From contig CAMYWI010000094.1 in the NCBI GenBank assembly GCA_947302675.1, positions 1 through 6,240 on the forward strand: a DNA stretch of 6,240 bases, written 5' to 3'. The position numbers and the translations under genes are program-made. Below, one piece after another: positions 1-5,459 of the stretch. The notes beneath the pieces were generated by a model. That model was not told the origin of the DNA. It saw only the letters and a list, made by a program, of their open reading frames with translations, and made no database searches. The stretch is from an uncultured Selenomonadales bacterium (GTDB taxonomy: Bacteria; Bacillota_C; Negativicutes; Selenomonadales; Selenomonadaceae). Numbering within the stretch: position 1 is the first letter of the stretch; every line of letters starts with the position of its first letter.

Positions 1-11
1 GCGTTGCTCAT
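1..11 (-). CDS. Start of an unidentified gene downstream of tsaC (partial)
   Basis: Only the first three codons are inside the window: ATG at 11-9, reading Met-Ser-Asn and then two bases of a fourth codon. The ATG overlaps the tsaC stop codon (ATGA), and a GGGAGG ribosome binding site lies at 19-24, 7 bases upstream of the ATG inside the end of tsaC. This is the usual form of a translationally coupled operon gene. In many Firmicutes a low-molecular-weight protein-tyrosine phosphatase or ribose-5-phosphate isomerase B follows the threonylcarbamoyl-AMP synthase gene, but too few residues are visible to choose between them or anything else. Confidence 0.6.
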
Positions 12-625
12 TTTAAAACCTCCCAAATTTTTTCTGCCGGAATTGCTCCGTGACGTAAAATTTTCGGCTCCGCGCTTGTCAAGTCGATTATCGTTGACGA
101 AATTCCGAACGTGCATTGCCCGCCGTCCAAGATTATTTCGACGCGCCCCGATAAATTTTCTAAAACCTCCTGCGCGGTCGCTGGCGGCGGGAAGTTTGAC
201 AAGTTCGCGCTCGGCGCGGCAATCGGAACGCCCGCAAGCCTTATCAGCGAAAGTGCCACGTCATTTGCCGGAAACCTTATCCCGACGCTCGACCGCCCGC
301 ACGTCACGAAGTCGGGCACAATTTTATTCTTTGGTAGGATTATCGTCAAGGCACCAGGACAAAACGCCGCGAATAATTTTTCTGCTCGCGCGGAAATTTT
401 CGCGACGCGCTCGACCATTTCAAGGCTCGCGACGTGCAAGCTCAGCGGTTTATCGCTCGGTCTGCCCTTCGCGATAAAAATTTTCTTGCAAGCCTCGACA
501 TTCAAGCCGTCCGCGCCCAATCCGTAGACAGTTTCGGTCGGGAAAGCAACCAATTCTCCGCGCTTTATCAAGTTCGCCGCGCGAATTAAATTTTCTTCCG
601 TAGGCTGTAATATTTCTGTCTTCAA
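8..625 (-). CDS. tsaC: L-threonylcarbamoyladenylate synthase (YrdC/Sua5 family, short TsaC type)
   Basis: A 205-residue cytoplasmic enzyme. The family makes L-threonylcarbamoyl-AMP from threonine, bicarbonate and ATP, the first step toward the t6A modification at position 37 of ANN-decoding tRNAs. The protein is essentially one YrdC domain. It has the signature KRGELVAFPTETVYGLG (residues 21-37), the KGRP nucleotide/phosphate-binding motif (53-56), a CPGALTIILP strand (89-98), SVGIRFP (113-119) and APSANLS (137-143). It lacks the extra C-terminal Sua5 domain of about 130-150 residues found in long family members such as B. subtilis YwlC. The start is TTG at 625-623, supported by an AAGGAGA ribosome binding site at 633-639 and by homology beginning soon after. 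The stop overlaps the next gene's ATG. The 6S RNA candidate lies just upstream on the same strand, so the gene may be expressed from that promoter by read-through as well as from the tat-prmC transcript. Confidence 0.95.
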   Translation of the reverse strand: MKTEILQPTEENLIRAANLIKRGELVAFPTETVYGLGADGLNVEACKKIFIAKGRPSDKPLSLHVASLEMVERVAKISARAEKLFAAFCPGALTIILPKNKIVPDFVTCGRSSVGIRFPANDVALSLIRLAGVPIAAPSANLSNFPPPATAQEVLENLSGRVEIILDGGQCTFGISSTIIDLTSAEPKILRHGAIPAEKIWEVLK

Positions 626-654
626 TTTAATTTCTCCTTGTTTTCTGATAAAAG

Positions 655-802
655 TAGCAGGCGTTAAAAATCTGCGTGCCCTCTAACTGGAATAACCAAC
701 CGGTTAGGCAAAACGAAACCCCCGTGCAGGTCACCATCCCGCGCGGAGGTTTTCGTTTGGTGAAACTATGCTCAGTATCTCTTGAATATTCATCTTAACG
801 CC
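655..802 (-). ncRNA. ssrS: 6S RNA (candidate)
   Basis: 6S RNA binds the sigma70/sigmaA RNA polymerase holoenzyme as an open-promoter mimic. Read on the minus strand, the ends pair: GGCGUUAA (802-795) with UUAACGCC (667-660). An apical hairpin is formed by 741-758 with 711-727, including eight uninterrupted pairs (751-758 with 711-718). A second hairpin, 700-707 with 683-690, lies on the 3' side, where E. coli 6S also has a hairpin on the 3' side of its central bubble. Several blocks resemble E. coli ssrS from memory, in the same order: CUGAGC..AUA.UUUCA..CCA, then CUCCGCG, then GGUGA.C.UGC.CGG. A consensus promoter sits just upstream. The length, about 145-150 nt, is slightly short for the family (about 160-200). 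Both ends are approximate and no clear intrinsic terminator is seen. The alternative is a structured leader controlling tsaC; no riboswitch consensus I know fits. A covariance-model search was not possible here. Confidence 0.7.
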
Positions 803-805
803 GTT

Positions 806-834
806 AATCTATCACAGGCTTTGCTTTTTGTCAA
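806..834 (-). promoter_or_regulatory. Sigma70/sigmaA-type promoter for the 6S RNA candidate
   Basis: On the minus strand, TTGACA (834-829, a perfect -35) is followed by a 17-base spacer and TAGATT (811-806, -10). A TG one base before the -10 adds an extended -10 element. The start point is predicted near 799-802, at the 5' end of the structured RNA. The -35 box overlaps the TGA stop codon of prmC (833-831), so the promoter is embedded in the end of the upstream gene. Confidence 0.8.
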
Positions 835-1679
835 CGTAATTTCCCAGCGACAATTCTTTCAAGCCCCGCCAAGTCTTTAAAAATTTCCACGTCAATGAAG
901 TTTGCCGCCGTCATTAAAGCCTTGACCGCCGCCGCCTGATTTATTCCGACTTCGACCGCCAACAAGCCGCCCGTCGTTAAAAATCTCGGCGCGTCGGAAA
1001 TTATTCGTCGATAAAAATTCAAACCGTCCGCTCCGCCGTCGAGTGCAAGGCGCGGCTCCGATTTTACTTCCGCCTGCAGAGTCTCAAGCTCGCCGCTCGG
1101 TATGTAAGGCGGGTTTGAGACTATCGCATTGAAAACTTTTCCTTCAAGCGGCGCGAATAAATCTCCGCAGAAAAATTCTATCCTGTCCTCGACGTGAAAC
1201 TTTTGCGCGTTGAACTTCGCCACTTCCAACGCCTCCGCCGACATATCAACTGCACAAGCCCGCGCAGTTTTGACGAACTTTAAAATCGATACGGCGATTG
1301 CTCCGCTACCCGTGCCCAAGTCCGCAAAAAAAACCTCGCCGCCCAGTCCGCGCAAAAATTCTCCAACGCCTTCCGTTAAAAGTTCAGTCTCCGGTCGCGG
1401 GATTAAAACACTTTCATTGACCGCGAACGTTAAGCCCATAAAATCGCGCGTGCCCGTCAAATAAGCGACGGGAATTTTTTCAAGCCGTCGAGTTATCAGC
1501 TCATTGAACTTTAAAATACTTTCGAGCGGCAAAACTTTTTCGGCGTCGACGTACAAGCTCAATCGCCGACAACCTAGCACGTGCGCCAATAAAACTTCTG
1601 CGTCGAGGCGCGGCGAATCAACTCCGCCCGTTTCGAGCCGAGTCGTCGCCGCCTTCAACACTTCAAATATCTTTCGCAT
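831..1679 (-). CDS. prmC: Peptide chain release factor N5-glutamine methyltransferase PrmC
   Basis: A 282-residue cytoplasmic methyltransferase, normal length for the family. PrmC uses S-adenosylmethionine to methylate the glutamine of the GGQ motif in release factors RF1 and RF2, which speeds termination. Residues 1-85 match the family's helical N-terminal substrate domain, including the PVAYLTGTRDFMGL segment (70-83). RPETEL is at 95-100, the SAM-binding motif I DLGTGSG at 120-126, and the diagnostic glutamine-binding NPPY at 189-192, within SNPPYIPSGEL. The ATG at 1679 lies 12 bases after the tatC stop. The Shine-Dalgarno signal is weak: GGTGAT overlapping the tatC end is the only candidate and is rather far upstream, so translation may depend on coupling to tatC. 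The gene usually follows prfA (RF1); here it follows tatC. The stop codon overlaps a -35 promoter box. Confidence 0.97.
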   Translation of the reverse strand: MRKIFEVLKAATTRLETGGVDSPRLDAEVLLAHVLGCRRLSLYVDAEKVLPLESILKFNELITRRLEKIPVAYLTGTRDFMGLTFAVNESVLIPRPETELLTEGVGEFLRGLGGEVFFADLGTGSGAIAVSILKFVKTARACAVDMSAEALEVAKFNAQKFHVEDRIEFFCGDLFAPLEGKVFNAIVSNPPYIPSGELETLQAEVKSEPRLALDGGADGLNFYRRIISDAPRFLTTGGLLAVEVGINQAAAVKALMTAANFIDVEIFKDLAGLERIVAGKLR

Positions 1680-1691
1680 AAATTTAAAACA

Positions 1692-2435
1692 TCACCGCCG
1701 CAAAATATATTTCACGACGAGATAGCCGACTTCGTAGAGCAAAATCACGGGGATTGCGACGGCGACTTGTGTAAAGACGTCGGGCGAAGTGACCAACGCG
1801 CCGATTACGAACGAGAAGAAAAATACGTAGCGGCGATACTTGCCGAGCCACTCGCTCGTTAGAATTCCGAGCTTGCCCAAGACAATTATTACCAGCGGCA
1901 ACTCGAACACAAAGCCGAACGGCAACACGAACATTATCACGAAATCGAAATAATTCCCGAACGAGAACATCACTTGAAGATTTTCCGACTCTTCGCCAAA
2001 GCCCATGAAAAATTTTAGCGCGGTCGGCATGATTAGGAAGAAAGAAAACACCAGCCCGATAAAAAATAAAATCACCGACGTTGGCACGAGCACGCCCAAA
2101 ACTGCGCGTTCGCCCCGCGTGAGTGCGGGCAGGAAAAATTTCCACGCATGATAAAAAATTATCGGCAGGGCAATTAAAAATCCCGCCGTAATATCGATTT
2201 TGAGGTACGTGAAAAATGCCTCGCCGGGTTTCATGTAGTAGAGCTTGCCAACGGGCGCGACCATCCAATTTGTGATCTCATCGAGAAAAAACCACGCGAT
2301 ACAACTTCCGACGGCGACGCCGAGCAAAGATTTTATAAGACGCGAGCGAAGTTCTTCAAGGTGCGCCGTCAAAGACATTGTGCCGTCGTCTTCAGGCGGA
2401 ACTTCCTGCGCGGGATTTTTATCGGACTCGCTCAT
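1692..2435 (-). CDS. tatC: Sec-independent (twin-arginine) translocase subunit TatC
   Basis: A 247-residue polytopic inner-membrane protein that recognises twin-arginine signal peptides and recruits TatA to export folded proteins. The cytoplasmic N-terminus carries the signature HLEELRSR (25-32), followed by the first membrane helix (about 34-51). Other family marks are PGEAFFTYLKI (70-80), FGFVFELP with the conserved Glu at 178, and the C-terminal SPDVFTQVAVAIPVILLYE region (217-235). Six hydrophobic segments fit the family fold. Residues 1-20 are an acidic, polar lead-in. ATG at 2435 has GGAG five bases upstream and overlaps the tatA stop as ATGA, which sets this start and implies coupled translation. 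The protein ends in the basic tail KYILRR. No twin-arginine substrate is encoded nearby, so its cargo cannot be told. Confidence 0.97.
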   Translation of the reverse strand: MSESDKNPAQEVPPEDDGTMSLTAHLEELRSRLIKSLLGVAVGSCIAWFFLDEITNWMVAPVGKLYYMKPGEAFFTYLKIDITAGFLIALPIIFYHAWKFFLPALTRGERAVLGVLVPTSVILFFIGLVFSFFLIMPTALKFFMGFGEESENLQVMFSFGNYFDFVIMFVLPFGFVFELPLVIIVLGKLGILTSEWLGKYRRYVFFFSFVIGALVTSPDVFTQVAVAIPVILLYEVGYLVVKYILRR

Positions 2436-2620
2436 TTCTTCTCCGCGTCAATTTTTTTCTGTTCAACGTCAACGGTCTTGGGGTCGTCGGAATTCGCCTG
2501 CTTGAATTCTTTGATACTCTGACCGAGAGCCTTGCCGACGCCGGGCAATTTGCCGGGACCAAAGACAACTAAGCCGATAATCAAAATTAAAACGAGTTCG
2601 GGAACGCCAATTCCAAACAT
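2432..2620 (-). CDS. tatA: Sec-independent translocase subunit TatA
   Basis: A 62-residue membrane protein that oligomerises to form the Tat translocation site. From the chosen start it reads MFGIGVPELVLILIIGLVVF, a short N-terminal membrane helix with the polar Glu8 typical of TatA, then the hinge FGPGKLP (20-26), an amphipathic helix GVGKALGQSIKEFKQ (27-41) and a charged tail. The ATG at 2620 is preferred over the in-frame ATG at 2650. The upstream ATG lies inside the promoter -10 box, and GGAG at 2631-2634, 10 bases ahead of 2620, serves as the ribosome binding site. The tatC start overlaps the stop. No tatB-like gene is visible in the window, which fits a minimal TatA/TatC system as in many Gram-positives. 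Confidence 0.95.
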   Translation of the reverse strand: MFGIGVPELVLILIIGLVVFGPGKLPGVGKALGQSIKEFKQANSDDPKTVDVEQKKIDAEKK

Positions 2621-2648
2621 TTTAATCACTCTCCAAAAATTTTTTGTC

Positions 2649-2677
2649 ATTATAGCAGAAAGTTTTTTGCGTGTCGA
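2649..2677 (-). promoter_or_regulatory. Sigma70/sigmaA-type promoter for tatA-tatC-prmC
   Basis: On the minus strand, TCGACA (2677-2672, five of six consensus bases) is separated by exactly 17 bases from a perfect TATAAT (2654-2649). TGC directly before it gives an extended -10. Transcription should begin near 2642, leaving a leader of about 22 bases before the tatA ATG. The promoter lies in the divergent gap shared with the EamA gene, so regulation of one side could touch the other. Confidence 0.85.
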
Positions 2678-2696
2678 TTTTTTGAGGAGGATTTTT

Positions 2697-3125
2697 ATGA
2701 AACTGTGGTTGATTTACGCGCTACTGTCGGCAATCTGCGCGGCGTTCGTGTCGATATTCGGCAAGCTCGGTTTGACGGGCGCGGACACGACGGCGGCAAC
2801 GGCAATTCGCGCAGTCATCATGGCGATATTTTTAATCGGCGTCGTGATTGCGCAGGGAAATTTTTCAAGCGCGGCAGAAATTTTCGGTGACAAGAAAAAT
2901 TTTCTCTACCTCGCGCTGAGCGGAATAGCGGGAGCGTGTTCATGGCTGTTCTATTTCCTCGCGCTCAAGCACGGAAAAATTTCGCAGGTCGCGCCCGTCG
3001 ACAAGTTGAGCGTCGTCTTCGCGGTCGTGTTGGCAGTTTTAATCTTCGGAGAAAAAATTTCCGCAGTCCAACTCTTGGCGATAATTTTAATCGCGGCGGG
3101 CGGTTTGTTGCTCGCAATTTTTTGA
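2697..3125 (+). CDS. EamA-domain (DMT superfamily) small membrane protein
   Basis: A 142-residue integral membrane protein with about five hydrophobic helices (near 3-21, 35-53, 69-90, 102-118 and 122-142), equal to a single EamA repeat. Most EamA drug/metabolite transporters carry two such repeats in about 300 residues. Single-repeat proteins of about 140 residues form a known uncharacterised group (COG2510-like) and probably work as dimers. The VAPVDKLSVV segment (98-107) and the final FGEKIS...LLAIILIAAGGLLL are typical of this group. The ATG at 2697 has a strong AGGAGG at 2685-2690, 6 bases upstream, and the in-frame upstream extension runs antisense through tatA, so it is excluded. Substrate is unknown. 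It is divergent from tatA, and I could not find a convincing promoter of its own. Confidence 0.9.
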   Translation: MKLWLIYALLSAICAAFVSIFGKLGLTGADTTAATAIRAVIMAIFLIGVVIAQGNFSSAAEIFGDKKNFLYLALSGIAGACSWLFYFLALKHGKISQVAPVDKLSVVFAVVLAVLIFGEKISAVQLLAIILIAAGGLLLAIF

Positions 3126-3143
3126 GCGTGAATCACTTTTTGC

Positions 3144-3172
3144 TTTTCAGTTATCGCTTTTTTTGTTATCAT
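3144..3172 (+). promoter_or_regulatory. Possible weak promoter before the beta-CASP-like gene
   Basis: TTTTCA (3144-3149, four of six -35 bases), a 17-base spacer and TATCAT (3167-3172), with a TG one base before the -10. The predicted start near 3179 would fall at the ribosome binding site (GGAGG, 3179-3183), giving a very short leader. The gene could instead be read from upstream, since no good terminator separates it from the EamA gene. Two copies of GTTATC (3150-3155, 3165-3170) also lie here. Confidence 0.3.
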
Positions 3173-3192
3173 AAGCGCGGAGGTGTTTTGAG

Positions 3193-4299
3193 TTGACGGG
3201 CGGGAAAATAATCTTCATGCCTCTGGGCGGAGCACAGGAAGTCGGAGCGAGTTGCTACTTTCTAAAACTTGGCGAAAATAATTTGTTGCTCGACTGCGGT
3301 TGCGGCTCGACGCGCGGAATAAGATTCACGCCAAAATTTTCCGCACTACTCGAAACGCCCTACCTGCAAGACTTTCATCAAGTGTCGCACATTTTTTTAT
3401 CGCACGCGCATTTGGATCACTCAGCCGCGCTCCCAGACTTCTTGGAATTAAATTCCCGTGCCGTCGTCTACATGACCGACTTGACACGAGAAATTTTGTC
3501 CGCGCAGTTGGAAGAGCGATTCGCACGCATTGAAGAAAATATTTCAAGCGTCGCCTTCCTACAGAAAATTCCTCTTCCGCGTCTCCGAGTGAGTTTTCAC
3601 CAAGCGGGGCATATCCCGGGCGCAATGATGACGCTGATAAACTTTCGCGGGAAAAATATTCTGTATACGGGCGACTATTCGACGTTCCCGACTCAACTTG
3701 TCGGCGCGGCATTTCTCCCCAACGTCAAGATTGATATTCTGATTCTCTGCGGACTGCACGCGCGGCATCCCAATTACCGACGTTTCGGCGACAGCGACTC
3801 CGTTTTGAAAAGAATTCTGAACAAGATCCGTTACGCACTGCGACGCGGCAAATCGGTTTATTGTCAAGTTACGCAGATTAGCAAGGGCGTCGAACTCATC
3901 ACGCTGATAAACAAGTTCCTGCCCGCCGCCGAAATTCTTATCGACCAGCGAGTTATGAAAATCGTCCACCGCTTTGAAAACCTACATATCCCGATAATGA
4001 GCGAGCAAAATCATTCGCTAAACTTTATGCCGCGCGGTCCCTGCGTAATTCTATCGACGCAACCGCCGCCGTTGCATTCGGGCTTGGAAATTTTGAACGG
4101 CGATTTTTCACTGCACGACGATTTTGCCGCGACCGTTGAATTTGTTCGCCGCGTCAATCCGAAAAATTGCGTCGTGGTTCACAGCCCGCCCGATAAAATT
4201 TTCCACGCTGGCACGACTCTTGAGCAAGTTTTGATGAACGACCCCGACTCAAGGACGAGTTTCATTTTCCCGAATACCTGCGAGCCTTTTGAATTGTAA
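3193..4299 (+). CDS. Divergent metallo-beta-lactamase/beta-CASP-like protein
   Basis: A 368-residue, probably cytoplasmic protein related to the metallo-beta-lactamase fold RNA nucleases (RNase J and CPSF73-like). It opens with PLGGAQEVGASCYFL (10-24), a hallmark of that branch. The metal site looks intact: motif 1 Asp in LLLDCG (Asp34), motif 2 HAHLDH (71-76), motif 3 His140 in AGHIPGA and motif 4 Asp161 in YTGDYS. The beta-CASP part is divergent. The expected ESTYG acid (motif A) is replaced around Cys186 in LILCGLHARHP, and the usual PxFAxGRxQE segment reads VTQISKGVEL (226-235). Likely motif B and C histidines remain (FSLHDDF, His308; VVVHSPPD, His330). The start is TTG at 3193 with GGAGGTG at 3179-3185; homology begins at residue 6. 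Function is uncertain: it may be an altered nuclease or a different hydrolase. It precedes the GrpE-like gene on the same strand. Confidence 0.85.
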   Translation: MTGGKIIFMPLGGAQEVGASCYFLKLGENNLLLDCGCGSTRGIRFTPKFSALLETPYLQDFHQVSHIFLSHAHLDHSAALPDFLELNSRAVVYMTDLTREILSAQLEERFARIEENISSVAFLQKIPLPRLRVSFHQAGHIPGAMMTLINFRGKNILYTGDYSTFPTQLVGAAFLPNVKIDILILCGLHARHPNYRRFGDSDSVLKRILNKIRYALRRGKSVYCQVTQISKGVELITLINKFLPAAEILIDQRVMKIVHRFENLHIPIMSEQNHSLNFMPRGPCVILSTQPPPLHSGLEILNGDFSLHDDFAATVEFVRRVNPKNCVVVHSPPDKIFHAGTTLEQVLMNDPDSRTSFIFPNTCEPFEL

Positions 4300-4358
4300 G
4301 GGACTGGGGACTAGGGACGAGTTTTTTACTAGTCCCTATGTCCCTAACAACTAGTCCC
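4300..4358. repeat. Heptamer repeat block forming a near-perfect inverted repeat
   Basis: Three tandem heptamers, GGGACTG GGGACTA GGGACGA (4300-4320), face copies in the opposite orientation: TAGTCCC (4330-4336), TATGTCCC (4337-4344), a degenerate TAACAAC (4345-4351) and TAGTCCC (4352-4358). Arms 4307-4322 and 4328-4344 form 15 pairs with one mismatch and one bulge around a TTTTT loop. ACTAGTCCCTA occurs twice (4328-4338, 4350-4360), so the left arm can pair with either copy. There is no T-run after the stem, so it is not a standard terminator. It fills the gap between the beta-CASP-like gene and the ribosome binding site of the GrpE-like gene. It resembles the short heptanucleotide repeats known from cyanobacteria and other genomes. 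Confidence 0.85.
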
Positions 4359-4373
4359 TAAGGAGGAATTGTA

Positions 4374-5444
4374 ATGATAAACATCGCCGACCCCATTGTT
4401 AAAAGATTTATCGAGAACCTTCATAAAGCCGTTGAGCGCAAGAATAAAAATCTTTCGGATAGTTCTTCCTATGATGATTACATTTTGGAAAACCGCGTCC
4501 TCAAGATTTTTTGCGAGATTAAAAATATTGACCCGCGCCGTTGCGCCGACGAGATGAACGAACGCTACGACACCTATCTTGGCAACGACAATATTATTCG
4601 CATTCTCAAGGCGAATCGTCTGAGCTATCAGGCTAAACGCGCCGAGCTGATTAACTGGGCGGAAGATACCGCTGAGGCTTTCGCCAAAGCTCTCGAATCT
4701 CACAAGCAAAAGGACTACGATAACTACATGACGCTGCGCAATAAAGTTATTCAGACGCGCGACGACGAACGCTATAAAATGCAGGAGCGCATGGCGTGCC
4801 TTATGCTGTATGTGCGCCACCCCGAACTTGACAGCGGCACCGACGCCGAGTCTGTGGAAAAGTTCGGCAACGTCTACATGAAACACCTGCTCGGCGAGGC
4901 GAGCGACTTCCTTAAAAATATTTGCCTCAAGCCCAAAAATGCTAAGGGCGAGAAAAAAGATTCGCAGCAGGAAAAGATTGAGCTTTTGGAAAACATGTTG
5001 AATCGCTCCGATATGTTGCTTAAGGATTTGCAAGACGAGTTCGACGCTCGCATTAAAGAGAGTCATCAAAATGATTTGGTAGAATTTTTTTCGCGCTTGA
5101 ACTCGGAAAAGTACGGCTGTATCCTCGACGCGGTTTTGAGTGCGCGTAATGGCGTGCGCCAACTGCGCAAGGAAAAAGTTCAGCTCCCGCCCGAAATTGG
5201 CGGCTTGTTTATTTTGATTGAGCGGCTCGCGCAGTTCATTCGCGACAGCGAGATCAATCCGATTTTGAAACCAGGTTCCGTGCAAGACATGCGCTTTGAC
5301 GAGATAGAGAGTTGCGACTATGAAGGCTCGCCCTTCCTCAACACGACCGAGATTAAGCGCGTCAAAGTTCTCTCGCCCGGTTGGGTTTATAAAAATAAGG
5401 ACGTACAGATTGCGCGTCCGCGTCTTAAAGAAGTTCAAAATTAA
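4374..5444 (+). CDS. GrpE-like protein with a long unrecognised N-terminal region
   Basis: A 356-residue soluble protein, about twice the usual GrpE length (170-220). Residues 1-150 are mostly helical and charged and match nothing I recognise. Residues about 150-200 look like a linker with KGEKKDSQQEK. From about 198 a coiled coil (EKIELLENMLNRSDMLLKDL) leads into helices (231-292) like the GrpE four-helix bundle. A short beta-rich end follows: FDEIES (308-313) where GrpE has FDP..HEA, then PGWVYKNKDVQIARPRLKEV (335-354), which parallels GrpE's GY....RvlRpA.V.V. GrpE proteins release ADP from Hsp70, so this is inferred to be the exchange factor for the Hsp70 encoded next. The ATG at 4374 has AAGGAGG at 4360-4366. 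The stop is 15 bases before the Hsp70 start, and the next ribosome binding site begins at the stop. The GrpE link is by eye and should be read as moderate. Confidence 0.8.
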   Translation: MINIADPIVKRFIENLHKAVERKNKNLSDSSSYDDYILENRVLKIFCEIKNIDPRRCADEMNERYDTYLGNDNIIRILKANRLSYQAKRAELINWAEDTAEAFAKALESHKQKDYDNYMTLRNKVIQTRDDERYKMQERMACLMLYVRHPELDSGTDAESVEKFGNVYMKHLLGEASDFLKNICLKPKNAKGEKKDSQQEKIELLENMLNRSDMLLKDLQDEFDARIKESHQNDLVEFFSRLNSEKYGCILDAVLSARNGVRQLRKEKVQLPPEIGGLFILIERLAQFIRDSEINPILKPGSVQDMRFDEIESCDYEGSPFLNTTEIKRVKVLSPGWVYKNKDVQIARPRLKEVQN

Positions 5445-5459
5445 AGGAGGATTTTTTCT

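Noticed and set aside
4..527. Plus-strand open frames opposite tsaC
   Set aside because: Low-complexity, Arg/Ser-rich translations without signals; the minus strand carries clear YrdC motifs.
731..793. Possible 20-codon leader peptide inside the 6S candidate (minus strand, ATG at 793, ending Gly-Trp-stop)
   Set aside because: No ribosome binding site precedes the ATG, and it lies within the closing stem and bubble of the structured RNA, so it is best seen as chance.
655..802. Riboswitch, T-box or SRP RNA as the identity of the structured RNA
   Set aside because: GGGAUGGUGACC loosely recalls a T-box, but there is no AGGGUGGNACCGCG core, no terminator/antiterminator pair and no SRP GGAAGG..AGCAGCC motif. 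The 6S blocks and fold fit better.
1684..2268. Minus-strand open frame of 194 codons inside tatC
   Set aside because: Same strand but a different frame from tatC, arginine-rich and domainless; tatC explains the region fully.
3126..3165. Terminator after the EamA gene
   Set aside because: GTG-AAT-CAC followed by T-runs gives only a three-pair stem, too weak to call.
3326..3969. Two minus-strand open frames opposite the beta-CASP-like gene
   Set aside because: No ribosome binding sites or domain features; they are shadows of the conserved metal-site coding frame on the plus strand.
4307..4344. Intrinsic terminator after the beta-CASP-like gene
   Set aside because: The stem is strong, but the T-run is in the loop and no T-run follows the stem, so it does not have terminator form.
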